A stretch of DNA of 64,000 nucleotides. Origin: Benincasa hispida (Eukaryota > Streptophyta > Magnoliopsida > Cucurbitales > Cucurbitaceae). The notes below the pieces were generated by a model. The model was not told where the DNA came from. It ran no database searches and was given only the letters and a program-made list of their open reading frames with translations. Of this stretch, positions 45,484-56,969 are shown one piece after another; position 1 is the stretch's first letter, and each line of letters begins with the position of its first letter. The position numbers and the translations under genes were made by a program. The stretch covers positions 7,842,418-7,906,417 of the forward strand of contig NC_052359.1 of assembly GCF_009727055.1 (NCBI RefSeq), read 5' to 3'.

Positions 45484-47131
45484 GAACCATACTCACACCT
45501 TCATTTACTGAGGTGGAACCAACTTAACACACTCAGTCGTTGTGCTCATGTGGAACCAACTCAACGCATATCATTCGTCATATGTGCATACATAACTCTC
45601 AACTTGGAACTAGATCTAATGGTTTTGAAACATACTTTCAAAAACCATAACTTAAACATTCAAACAAGAGTTTTAAATAACTCAAAGTATAAAAACATAA
45701 TTACTAAAGCTTTGCTAAAAAGTCACTCACAGTCTTTGGGAAATCCTTTTAAGATACCCCTCCTTTGATGTTATTCCTTCGAACGCAAAGTCCTAGTAGG
45801 TGTTGAGTACTTAGCCAATTTCCTAGTCTTCAACTTGGCTATGCGACAACATCTTCACCATCTAGCCCTTCAAGCTGCTTGCTTGTTCAAAATTTCCTGA
45901 TTCAAATTATTCGTTTAATAACTTCATTTCCAGACCTTTCCTCAAGAAATTTCCTTCTACAAACCTGTTCATAATTGTCTTGAAATGCTTATCTTAAAAC
46001 TTGGGCTTCAAATTTCAACACAAGAGCTCAGAATCTTCAGATTTCTTCACCTTGCCTGCTGTCCCCAATTATGTGAACACCTCTAGGTTTCCTTCAATTT
46101 TGAGAACCCTTAACTTAGAATTTCCTCACAAAAGCCCTTATATATAAACTACACTCAATGTTTGAGATTTTGGCTTAAGAATCATCTAATTTGCACGGGT
46201 AGTTTGGGAGGACTTCTCGTTTGAACTTGGGTTACAGTCTGCCTTCAACGTCCAGACAACACCTGCATATTCTTCCTTCTTGATCAACGCATTGTCTTGC
46301 TATCAATGCATGCTATTCATGATCAACGCAAGGCTTTCTCCAAAATTTCCCTCAATTACTCTTCCTAACGTCTTTTTGAAGGGAATTTGTGATGAGAAGT
46401 GCTATTCCCCTTCAAGGTATTTATAGGCACCCAAACTTCTTCACAACTTGACACTTAGCTTGCATGGAGGGTCCATTTGTCCTTAACTAGGGATGCCAAT
46501 GCATGGCCCTTTTGAAGGTGGTCAACTTCAGTGTTTGTAGGCCTTCTCCTTGCTTCACATGTAGTCCACCTCCTACTTGCATGCTGACCATAGGTGGCCC
46601 TTCCTTGCTTGTCCAACACATGGGTTGACTTGATGTCAAACTCCCATCCTAGCTTGGTTTTCAGACGTCCCCCTCCTACTTAGACTTAGTCAAAATTCTC
46701 TTAAGTTGAGCCATGTACTGTACTTTGCTATCAACTTAAGTTGATCTTCCAAGGAAACTTGTTCCCAACGCATGATCCTTGGCTTGGATGCATGGCTTTG
46801 CTTTGATGCCACTAACATGTCTCCATACTTAGATTATAATATCCCTCAATTTTTCCCCATGTGTTTACCCTTGCCAAAATCCACTATCCGTACTAGTCCT
46901 ATGCGTCCTCTTGCCCTTGGTATGCGTTTGAAACTTTTTCATCTCCAACTATGGCTTTGACTTAGGTTAGCATACCATACTTAGCACTTTGGTTAGCTTC
47001 CTACTCACTATATGTGTCCACAATCTTCTAAAAGACAACCAAATTTTGAGCATACTATATGTCCACACCAACGCATAACACATACCAATGCTCACGTTAG
47101 ATAGCTCGTGTTAATGCTTACACAAACCTCT
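45484..47131 (-). mobile_element. Chromovirus-2 LTR, 5' part, truncated
   Basis: Continuation of the minus-strand LTR after the solo insertion. Minus-strand reading has GACATATAGTATGCTC and AACGCATACCAAGGGC segments in the style of the 39214 LTR. The LTR 5' terminus is missing; Copia-4 LTR begins at 47132. A long AT-moderate stretch with no gene. Confidence 0.6.
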
Positions 47132-49074
47132 TGTTGGATTCAGGAAGAAAGTAACGGAAGTAAAATAGGATCATTAAGCATTCTAATTCATTAATTTTGG
47201 CTTCAAATTAAGCATGCTCATAAACTAAAACCAGTGTTTGAACACTAACCTTTGAAGTACCTTTGATTCACGATCTTCAGTTGCAATTTCTTTTGATTTC
47301 TGCTTGTGAACCACGACAAGGCCTTCCCTACTATCCTCTTGGTGCCTTGGATTGAGTTGTGGGACTCAAAATAAGCTTGGATTAAGGGATAGGGAGAGAA
47401 GGTTTCTGGTTTTGACAATATGAAGAACAGTTCGTCAATCACTCTTTATCAACAAATTTCAATTGATTGCATGCCCTACTTCCACTAAGATTTCAAGTTT
47501 ATATTGCATGATTTTCGTGCAAAAAGAAAGCATGCATGGATTACATCAAATGCTTGAGAAATTTAGCTGAAATATATTGGAATTATGTGTGAGTTAGTTT
47601 GAAAGAAAGTGGGAAAATCCCTCTTTTGGGATTTTTCAATTTTCTTAATTATTCCAATTTTGAAACAAATTTTAAAATTACAAATTAATTTCAGTTTTTA
47701 ATTTTACATTTAAAACTGAAATTATATTAATGTTCAAAAATTAATTCAAAATTAAATTTTCTAATAAAATTAATAATTGATTAGACATTTTAATTAATTT
47801 TAATTAATTTAATATCAAATATTAAATTAATTAATCACCAATTCCACTATTATCATGAATCTCTATTCATGAATTTAATATTTAAATCATATTTAAACAT
47901 TAATTGATTCTCCAATTATTTTTAATTCCAAAATTAAACATGTAATTATATCACATATAATTATTAATTCTCTTAATTCTAATTTGAACATTTCAAATCA
48001 ACTTATCACACTACTCTAAGGCTAATCTGTTTGTGAGCTAGTAGGGGTCCTAGTGGATCTACATATCATGGGCTCCAACGATCCGAGATTAATTGGCTAA
48101 ATTCTTTATCCCGAATTAACCCCAATTCGTTAACTACTGGGTCACTCCACTAAAACACAGAGTTACACTCCTCTCACTGTAGATATATTGTGTCCAGTCA
48201 ATATAGCCATGATTAGTAAGTTAACCCTTCAAAAGTTGTTCGTAATAATGGCTGGGTCAAAAGGCTGTTTTATCGCCGAGATTACCTCTTGTTCCTTAAG
48301 TCCCATTGATCCTCTAATGAACAATTGGTTTGTGATCCATCATCAAACTAAGTCCTTCTCGAGCAAATTAGAGGGTAGGGCCCCTTGTTCAAGAATTAGA
48401 GTCAGTACTTAAAGGAACAACCTCTCTACTATCCCTAAAAGCAGGTAGGAGTGAATTCCATCTTGCACCCTATGTCCCCAGCTCTCTACCTAGTCTTACC
48501 CCTAAAATGGGAGGCTTATTGAGTCAGTGGTTTTGAGCCAACCCTCACTTATGCAAATCTAAGGATAATCCTGAATAAATAGGAGTTCATAGTTAGTTCA
48601 GGATTAAGGTCAAGTTACCTAGGTGATCGTTTTGAAATAGTCAGTCTTAAATAGTAAACAATGTTATAAAGTAAGAGTGATTTATTTTGTGGTCCGATCT
48701 TGTGCAAACCCATTGCATAGGATGCCCCCACTCCTCATGTCATCACATGTATGAATTAGGATCACTTCATCTGTAGCACTTTACAAATCCTTGTAACAAC
48801 TATAGAGTGGGCCACATTCAATAGTATTACCCGAATAAGACACCAAACCTTTATTCATATACTATAGATCATTTTGACTATTTACTCGAACCTGATCCAC
48901 TTTTATGTCTCCATATAAAGTTCAAGTACTCATGTAATAGTCATAGATCTTTTAATTTATTGGATTTATTTCTAAAACAAAATAAGCAATTCACATATTC
49001 AATAAGAACTTATTGAATTTTTAGAAAAATTTTATTGTTTATAAACCACGAGTTTTAGGATATAAAACCCAACA
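47132..49074 (-). mobile_element. Copia-4 3' LTR
   Basis: Minus strand starts TGTTGGGTTTTATATCC (49074) after a polypurine tract and ends GAATCCAACA (47132). It carries family blocks GGGGCCCT (about 48378), AAGTTGTTCG (48232) and the AT-only block (47780-47835). No primer site follows on its 3' side, so this is a true outer edge. Confidence 0.82.
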
Positions 49075-49989
49075 AACTCCCACTTGGACTAAAACTCCAA
49101 TGGTAACATATATACGAATATATAATACTAAGTTTTTGAGTTTTACGGAGAAATACAATAAACTAGGGCATCACATACCCATGGTTTGCCTTTAGGTATC
49201 ATATACTCATGGGTTTTTCTCCAACTTGCCATAGGTTATATACCTTGTAGTCCTAGTCTTACTAGAAGATTCTCAAACACTTTAGCCGAGAGAATCGTTG
49301 TAAACACGTTAGTATACAATTAAACTATATAGGGCATGCATCTTATTTTCACTAGATACTGTCATCAAGACTTGATGGCTTGAGTTTCTATTAAACCCAA
49401 ATAATGGCTAGGAAGTCATACATTCCTCCCACTACATCGAGGTACTCTCAACTCTTTGAGTAAGATGTATTTGACCTGTCCAAACATCTTTTGTTTACAG
49501 TGTCAATTTTGATCAATAACTCTTTATTGATATATATTTTGCTTTTATGGAACAATTTTCAAAACAATTAAGGCAACTAGATATAGAAAGTTTTCACTTG
49601 ATTTCATGTTTTATCAGAATAGCCCTAGAAATCTCAAGCTTTCTATACTCCTTACTTTGATCCAATCGAAGTGTGCTGGATTTTGTTTTACCTAACAAGC
49701 TTTATACACTTTGAACCTTTCAAGTGTTCTGAACATATAATTTAGGTTAAATAACTGTTTAGCTTTATTGTTTTCTAGCCGTTTAAATATCTGAATATTT
49801 ACAAATGGCTTTTAACTAGGTTGGTTCTAACAGAAGTTGCTTTACAATAGAACAAATAAAACTTTTACTAATAAACATTTCATTTATAACAAAAAAGTTT
49901 ATACAATATGTTCTTTAGAGAAAAAGATAAAATTACTTTCATTACAAAAAGTAAACAAGTTTATCTTCTGACATCAACTGCAACATCTC
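49075..49989 (-). mobile_element. Copia-4 internal remnant: polypurine tract, pol scraps
   Basis: Polypurine tract AAGTGGGAGTT at 49075-49085 (minus). About 49390-49490 corresponds to the integrase-RT linker (minus sense; compare 10745-10830), so RT and RNase H are deleted between it and the 3' end. 49500-49980 is AT-rich and I recognise nothing in it. Confidence 0.6.
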
Positions 49990-50901
49990 ACACTGGTCAT
50001 TTTGAGATATGCTTCTATATTCACAATCTGGAGTACTATCTCAAAGCAAGCAATCCTCAGGAACTAGTTTCCCTATTTTGCTATCTCTGCTATTTTCTCT
50101 GCAAGGTATTATGGGCAGTTTCTCTTCCAGTACCCTTCTTCACTACAGTGGAAACATTTTCCTTTATCTGCAGGATTTTCCTTGCCTTTTTTACTAGTAG
50201 GTTTATTTTTTTCCTTTCCTTTTGTTCTTTTTTACTAGAATAATTTTTTTTTTTGTGAAGAAGAAGCAATACCAGGCTTTTTAGAGGACGATCCCCTTTT
50301 CTTAGTTTACTTCTGATTCTAGTCCTTTAGCCCTCATCATGGTCTGGTAAGCCTATAGCTTATTGACAAGCATAGTCAAGTTATACTTTATTTTATTCAT
50401 CAATGGTTTCATATAGAATTGCAAGAAATTCTTCGGAAGAGATTCAAGAATAAAACCAACTTGGCTCTTCTCATCAGCGACAACAATGTTTACTTCTGCC
50501 ACGTTGAAATAGACTATAATGTCCAGGACATGTTCCCTAATAGAGGCCTCTTCTTTCATACGATAGATGTAAATGTATTTGATAGCAACATGCCTTAGGG
50601 AAAAGGACAGTTGTCTAAACATCCCACATAGAGATTCCATAATTTACCTGGTAGTACTCATGCTCTCATGTTTCTTGGCCAATACATCAGATATACTGGC
50701 AAGAATATAGACACAGACTTTCTTGTTAGCCCTGATCCATCTGTCGTATGCATCCCAAACAGGAATGGGAGGACACTCCTCTGTTAAAATGAACCGTAGG
50801 TCATCTATCACCAATATAGTATTTAGTTTTGTTTTCCACGTAACATAGTTATCCCTAGTAAGTTTATCAGAAGCCTATAGTTGTACTAAAGAACTCGTCA
50901 T
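49990..50901 (-). pseudogene. Copia-4 gag
   Basis: Minus-strand gag from the ATG at 50899-50901. The N-terminal part (50880-50650) is degenerate but keeps the EECPPIP-like and LASIYISDVLAKK-like regions. The open piece 50640-50353 reads MESLCGMFRQLSFSLRH, EASIREHVLDIIVYFN and SQVGFILESLPKNFLQF. Lower down is a Lys-rich linker and a zinc knuckle at about 50110-50165, KCFHCSEEGYWKRNCP, where Tyr has replaced the His ligand, so RNA binding through zinc would be lost. It is followed by AEKIAEIAK-like sequence and then loses homology near 49990. Its leader is upstream at 50902-51850. It is inactive (stops, ligand loss). Confidence 0.8.
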
Positions 50902-51854
50902 TCTGAAAATATAAACAAATTTATCAATGAATTGCTTTTTAATCCCAATCAAGATTTAGCAAAGTAAAAATGTACCCAAAATTTTCATTATTTTTGCTAC
51001 GATACTAAAGCAAGACATTCTTGACTAAATACTATCCCTAGAATAACTCATATTCTGATAGTTATTTAGCTACCGTTTTTGGTCAGAAATTACTAACACT
51101 TTAGTAATTTCATAAGTGAAACCCTCCATCTTTAGACCTCAGAAGTCGGCCTCAACGATGCTACTGAATTGGAAAGTCAAAGTTGAAAACGACCTAAGAA
51201 ATCCTATCCATTTCTGGAGTTTGAGTTGTTCCGAATCCTATGTTACAACCCTCCGAAGGGATAGTCGTTGTTAAAATGACTAGTGAGGCCGACGTAAAGA
51301 CGACAAGCAGGCACAACATAGGAATCTCACAGTCCAAACAAACAAAAGAGACCGTAGGACACGTTGACACATATCCTTCACCCACTTACTCTGAACTACT
51401 TCCCCTATTCATCTTGATATTGACTTATACAAACACTTTCCAAATGGGGAAGTCGAGGTTTATAATCGACACGAAGCATTGTATGGACCATAGACATGAG
51501 AGTTGAAATCAATATATCATATATTTGATTTTACATTGAACAACTTCTACTCATTCACCTTGATATTGACTTTTGCAAACACTTTCCTAATGGAGGTCAC
51601 TCCCAGGGTGACATGAAGCATCGCATGAATCTCGTGGTGTGAAACTCTTAGGATGTGAGAATGAAAATCAAAATTTCACTTTTGATTTTGCTGTGAATAA
51701 CTTCCCCTATTCACCACGATTCCTATTCATGTACTCACTTTCCGAATGGAGGTCATTTCTAGGGTGACACGAAGCGAAACATGTATCGAGATTGTGAACT
51801 CTTAAGGAAACGAGAGCTAAAAATGACATATCGCATATTTGTACTTTCGCTCAG
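50902..51854 (-). mobile_element. Copia-4 leader
   Basis: Non-coding leader with the conserved block CCCTTCGGAGGGTTGTAACA (about 51242, minus sense) and a threefold ~150-base tandem repeat (51405-51850). It is cut at 51854 by plus-strand pol of Copia-3; LTR and primer site are absent. Confidence 0.7.
51405..51850 (-). repeat. Three ~150-base tandem repeats in Copia-4 leader
   Basis: Units begin near 51405, 51550 and 51707. Each has TATTCA(C/T)C(T/A)(T/C)GAT, then AAACACTTTCC or CACTTTCCGAATGGAGG, a GGGTGACA(T/C)GAAGC segment, and a GTGAACTCTTA-like close. Other leaders (4260-4440, 21730-21930) have a single unit. Confidence 0.6.
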
Positions 51855-53260
51855 GAAACTAGTTCCTGGAGACAGCTTACAGAAGGCGAAATAACCTTTA
51901 AGGTAAGAATCGGGGAGGTTATTTTAGCTAAAGCAGTGAGAGATATAAAGTTATTCTTGGAGATAGACATTTTACTTGAAAATGTTTATTACATTCCTTC
52001 TATGAAAACGAATTTAATTTCTATCTCATGTTTGCTAGAACAAAATTACAAAGTTTCTTTTGAATATAATGAAATGTTCATTATTTCAAAAGGTAATAAA
52101 GTATGTTCGCAAATCTAGAGAATAACTTATATGTGTTAAAACCGACTAAGGTAGAAGCTGTTTTGAATAAAGGGATGTTTAAAACAGCTGAAACTTAAAA
52201 TACGAAACGAAAAATTTCTCCAAATGCCTATCTTTGGCACCTATGACTAGGTCACGTTAATCTCAATAGGATAGAGATTAGTTAAGAGTGAACTTTTAAA
52301 CTAGTTAGAAGATAGCTCTTTACCGCCATGTGAATCTATTCTTAAGGGCAAGATGACTAATGGGTCTTTTACTGTAAAAGGTCTTAGAGCCAAAGAACCC
52401 TTAGAGCTAGTACATTCAGATCTTTGTCGTCCGATGAACGTTTAAGCGAGAGGAGGGTATGGATATTTCATCAGCTTCATCGATGATTATTTAAGGAATG
52501 GCTACATTTACCTAATACATCATAAGTCCGGTACACTTGAAAAGTTCAAGGAATATAAGGCAGAGGTTGAGAACCAATTAAGTAAAAAGATTAAAACACT
52601 TCGATCAGATTGAGGTGGTGAGTACATGGACTTAAAATTCCAGGACTATTTGATAGAACACGGAATTTAGTCACAACTCACGACATTTGGCACACCTCAA
52701 CAAAATGGTGTTGCAGAAAGGAGAAATAGAACCCTATTAGACATGGTTCGTTCTATCATGAGTTATACCCAGTTGCCAAGTTCTTTTTGGGGACATGAAA
52801 CAAGGACTGCTATATATATTTTGAACATGGTTCCCTCGAAAAGTTTTCAGAAACACATTACATGTTACGAAGAGGACGTAAAGGTAGTTTACGTCACTTC
52901 AGGATTTGGGGTTGCCCAGAACATATGTTGGTACAAAACCCAAATAAATTGGAATGTTGTCCAAAGGTATGTCTATTTATAGGCTATCACAAAGAGACAA
53001 AAGGTGGTTATTTTTATGATTCTCAAGAAGATAAAATATTGGTATCGACAAATGTAACATTTCTAGAGGAAGACCACTTAATGAATCATCAACCTCAAAA
53101 TAAGCTAGTATTGAATGAGATGACCAGAGAAACTACAGATAGATCAACAAGAGTTGTTGATCGAGTAGGTCCTTCAACAAGAGTTGTTGATGAAACTGGT
53201 ACTTCACATCCTTCTCAAGAGTTAAGAATGCTTCGATGTAGTGGGAGGGTTATGTAACAG
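51855..53260 (+). pseudogene. Copia-3 pol: pre-integrase and integrase
   Basis: Plus strand, beginning abruptly inside the protease/pre-integrase region (TSSWRQLTEGEITF). The piece 51936-52118 has LLENVYYIPSMKTNLISIS. The pre-integrase zinc motif (about 52225-52340) is degenerate (LWHL, LGHVNLNRI). The integrase core has FIDDYLRNGYIYL (about 52477-52512), then LRSD with a stop replacing Arg in the next codon (about 52601-52613), then QQNGVAERRNRTLLDMV (about 52698-52748) with the catalytic Glu. The linker (52862-53257) has GCPEHMLVQNPNKLE, LFIGYHKETKGGYFYD and SQELRMLRCSGRV. Gag and most of protease are missing, replaced by inverted Copia-4 sequence. Integrase would splice element DNA into the chromosome; stops prevent this. 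Confidence 0.85.
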
Positions 53261-54865
53261 CCTGATCGGTACATGAGTTTAATCGAAACTCAGGTCATCA
53301 TACCTGTTGATGGCTTAGAGGATTCACTAACTTTTAAACAAGTAATGGGTGATATGGATAAAAACAATGGATAAAAGCCATGGACCTCGAAATGGAGTCA
53401 ATGTATTTCAATTCAGTCTGGGATCTTGTAGATCAACCAGAAGGGGTAAAACCCATTGGTTGCAAATTGATCTACAAGATAAAACGAGACCAAGCTGGTG
53501 AGGTACAAATCTACGAAGCTAGACTTGTGGCAAAATGGTTTACCCAAAAAGCGGGGGTGGAATAGTAAGAAACCTTCTCTCCGGTTGCCATGATCAAGTC
53601 TATTAGGATACTCTTCCATTGCCACTTTTGATGATTACGAAATCTGGAAAATGGATGTCAAGACAACTTTTTTGAATTTCTATCTCGAAGAGAGTATCTA
53701 TATGTTTCAACCAGAGGAGTTTATTGCACAGGGCCAAAAGCAAAACGTTTGCAAGCTTAGTAGATCCATTTATGGGCTAAAACAAGTGTAGAACATGACA
53801 TTTGATACTACGATCAAATCTTATGGCTTTGAACATAATGTTGACAAACCTTGTGTTTACAAAAAGATTGTCAACAAAATCGTAGCTTTTCTGGTTCTAT
53901 ATATTGATGATATTCTACTCATTGGGACTGGAGTAGAATTTCTAGCTGACACTAAGAAATGGCTAGCTACGCAATTCCAAATAAAGGATTTGGGAGGAGC
54001 ACAATATGTTCTTGGGATCCAAATCGTTTGGAATCTTAAGAACAGAACGATAGCCTTGTCTTAGGCATCTTATATAGACAAGATGCTGTCTCGATATAAA
54101 ATGCAAGATTCCAAGAAAGATATGTTGCCTTTCAGGCATGGAAATCATTTGTCTAAGGAATAGTGTCCTAAGACACCTCAAGAGGTTGAGGTTATGAGAC
54201 AAATTCCATATGCATCAGCAGTAGAGAGTTTAATGTATGCCATGTTGTGTACTCGTCCCAACATATGCTATGCAGTTGAAATTGTCAGTAGATATTAGTC
54301 CAATCCTAGATATGATCATTGAACCGCCGTTAAAAATATCCTCAAGTATCTTCGGAGAACGAAGGACTATATGCTCGTGTATGGTGTGAAGGATATGATC
54401 TTTACTAGATACACCGATTTTGACTTTCAGACAGATATAGATTATAGGAAATCTACTTCAGGGTCAGTATTCATTTTGAACGGAAGAGCTATAGTGTGAA
54501 GGAGTATCAAGCAAAGTTGTATTACTGACTCCACCATGGAAGCTGAGTATGTAGCTACCAGTGAAACAGCTAAAGAAGCAGTATGGCTCAAAAAGTTCTC
54601 GACTGATTTGGAAGTCGTTCCAAATATGCATCTGTCTATCACTCATTGTTGTGATAATAGTGGAACAGTTGCTAACTCAAAGGAATCTAGAAGCCATAAG
54701 TGTGGAAAACACATTGAGCACAAGTACCATCTCATCAGGGAGATCGTACACCGAGGAGACATGATTGTCATGCAGATTGCCTCTGAAGACAATTTGACTG
54801 ACCCATTTACAAAGGCATTCTCGGCTAACGTGATCAAGGTTCACCTAGTGAGACTAGGTTTCCAT
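53261..54865 (+). pseudogene. Copia-3 pol: reverse transcriptase and RNase H
   Basis: Plus strand. RT begins with MESMYFNSVWDLVDQPEG (about 53394), GCKLIYKIKRDQ and ARLVAKWFTQ (Gly to Trp), two stops near 53563, then MDVKTTFLNFYLEE (frame-shifted, about 53650). The open piece 53795-54064 has the catalytic VLYIDDILLI (about 53897-53925), ADTKKWLATQFQIKDLGGAQYVLGIQIVW. RNase H follows to 54865 with RPNICYAVEIVSRY, KYLRRTKDYMLVYG, KSTSGSVFILNG, DSTMEAEYVATSETAKEAVW and SHKCGKHIEHKYHLIREIVH. The 3' end is fused to an LTR that has lost its first ~60 bases and the polypurine tract. RT/RNase H would make element DNA; about ten stops make it a relic. Confidence 0.87.
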
Positions 54866-56834
54866 TATCAATAAAGATGTTATTGACGTTTATTTAATAA
54901 AACTGTTGTTGAATATGTAAATTGTACTTGTAAAGTCTAAATCCAATAACTAAAGATCCATGGCTATTATATGAATACATGACTTTATGTGGAGACATAA
55001 GAGTGGATCAAGTTCAATAAATAACCAAAACGGCCGATAGTATACGAATAAGGCTTGGTATCTTATTCTAATAACACTATCGGATTCGACCCACTCTATA
55101 GTTGTTACAATTTTTTGTAAAGTGCTACGAACGAAGTGATCATGATTCATTCATGTATTGACATGAGGAATGGGGGCGTCCTCTGCAATGAGTTTGCATA
55201 AGATCGAACCAAGAAATAAGTCACTCTTACTTTATAACGCTGTTTACTGTTTAAGACTGACTATTTCAAAGCGATGACGTAGGTAACTTGACCTTAATTC
55301 GAAGCTAACTATGAACTCCTATTTATTCAGAATTATCCTTATATTTGCATAGGTGAGGGTTGGCTCAACAGCGCCGACTTAATAAGCCTCCCATTTTAGG
55401 GGTAAGACCGAGTAGATAGCTGAGAACATAGGGTGCAAGACGAAATTCACTCCTACCCGCTTTTAGGGATAGTAGAGAGGTTGTTCCCTTAAGTGCTGAT
55501 TTCGAGACTTGAACAAGGGGCCCCACCTTCTCATTGGCCCAAGAGGGACTCAGTTTGATGATCAGATCACAAACCAATTGTTCATCAGAGGATTAGTGAG
55601 ACTTAAGAAGCAAGAGGTAATCTCGGGGGTAAAATAGTTTTTGACCCAACTATTATTACGAACAACCTGTGAAGGGTTAACTTACTAATCATGGTTATAT
55701 TGAGTGGGCACAATATTTCTACATTGAGAGGAGTGCAACTACTGGGCTTTAGTTGAGTGATCCGCAGTTAACAAATGGTGGTTAATTAGGTTAAAAATTT
55801 TAGCCAGTTAATCTTGTATTGTTGGAGCCTATGATCTGTTGGTCCATAAGGTTCCCTTACTAGCTCATATCAAACTAAACCTTAGAACAGTGTGACGAAC
55901 AAATTTAAAGTGTTCAAATTCAGTTTTTGGAGCAAAGCGTTAAATATATACAATATATTTAACCTAATCTTTAATTGTGAATTAAACAAAAAGAGAGAGA
56001 AAATAGGAGATATTTAAATAAGATTTAAATATCAAAATTATGAATAGGGATTCATAATAATTGGGAATAGTGTTGGATTTAATATTAAATTAAATTAATT
56101 AAATATTTAATATTAAATTACTTGTAAAATTAATTATTAGAATTAATTTTGAAATTAAATGGAATTGGTTGCATTAAAAGTCAAAATTGTTAACTAGGTA
56201 AAAAATGCAATGAAAGTCAAATTATTGACTTTTGACTTGAAAGTCAAAAAGTCAAATTTATTGACTTTGGACTTTGAGAGTCAAACTTTGACCTTTGACC
56301 AAGTTAGTGGAAATATCCAATATTTGTGAGTGGAAAATGCCAACATTTGCATTGCTAAGTGTTGTCTTCAATTGAAGACACTTGCCCCACTAGTCCCACT
56401 TTGAGTTAGTAGATTTTTTAGTGTCAAATTCTCATCAAACTCAAAAGTGCATGTTTTGCATGAAATAACTTTTGAAAGGAAGAGTTTAATGATTTTTAAT
56501 CTTCTTGGCCAAGTGGAATTTTATGAGATTATTTGATATTCTCAACCCTTATTTTTTTTCTCAAATACTTAGCATTTTTCTCTCCAAATTAGTCACTTAT
56601 CGGATCCCAATATCCCGATCTAAGGCTAGAGAATAGTCGAAAAGACTTTCATGGTGGTCTACGAACCTTCATGAGGAGATTGAAGCTAATTTGGAGAAAA
56701 CTTGAGTCTACAAAGGCTGTATTTCTTCTATCCCTTTGTAGGTAATTTATTTGCATGCTTATGCTTTGAAATTAACCTAATTAGAGTACTTTAGATCTGT
56801 TTTTCCTTCCGCTGCACTTATTTTCATTCCATCA
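54866..56834 (+). mobile_element. Copia-3 3' LTR, 5' tip deleted
   Basis: LTR lacking its TGTTGG start, ending CCATCA at 56834. Shares with 35030-35769 the TTGAC cluster, CTTGGCCAAGTGGAATTTTATG and the following leader-like end. GGGGCCCC is at 55517 and AACAACCTGTGAAGG at 55663. The flank after it (TTTTT) is chromovirus leader, so this is the outer edge of Copia-3. Confidence 0.8.
56180..56300. promoter_or_regulatory. W-box cluster in Copia-3 3' LTR
   Basis: Ten TTGAC/GTCAA pentamers in 121 bases, corresponding one for one with most of those at 35113-35236. Confidence 0.5.
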
Positions 56835-56969
56835 TTTTTCATAGAACATTCATTGATAAAACATACCCGGCGAGGACGAAGGATCCGTGAATAGGCCATA
56901 AGAGACATACATCCTGGACTTACATCGTAAATCGATCTACAAACCTAAAATTTAGGCTCTAATAACAAC
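56835..56969 (-). mobile_element. Chromovirus-3 leader and degenerate primer site
   Basis: Minus-strand internal start. TTGTTATTAGAGC (56956-56968) is the tRNA-Met site with two changes, next to the LTR edge at 56970. The remainder (CAGGATGTATGTCTCTTATG, then CTTCGTCCTCGCCGGG, minus sense) is leader, cut at 56834 by Copia-3. Confidence 0.7.
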
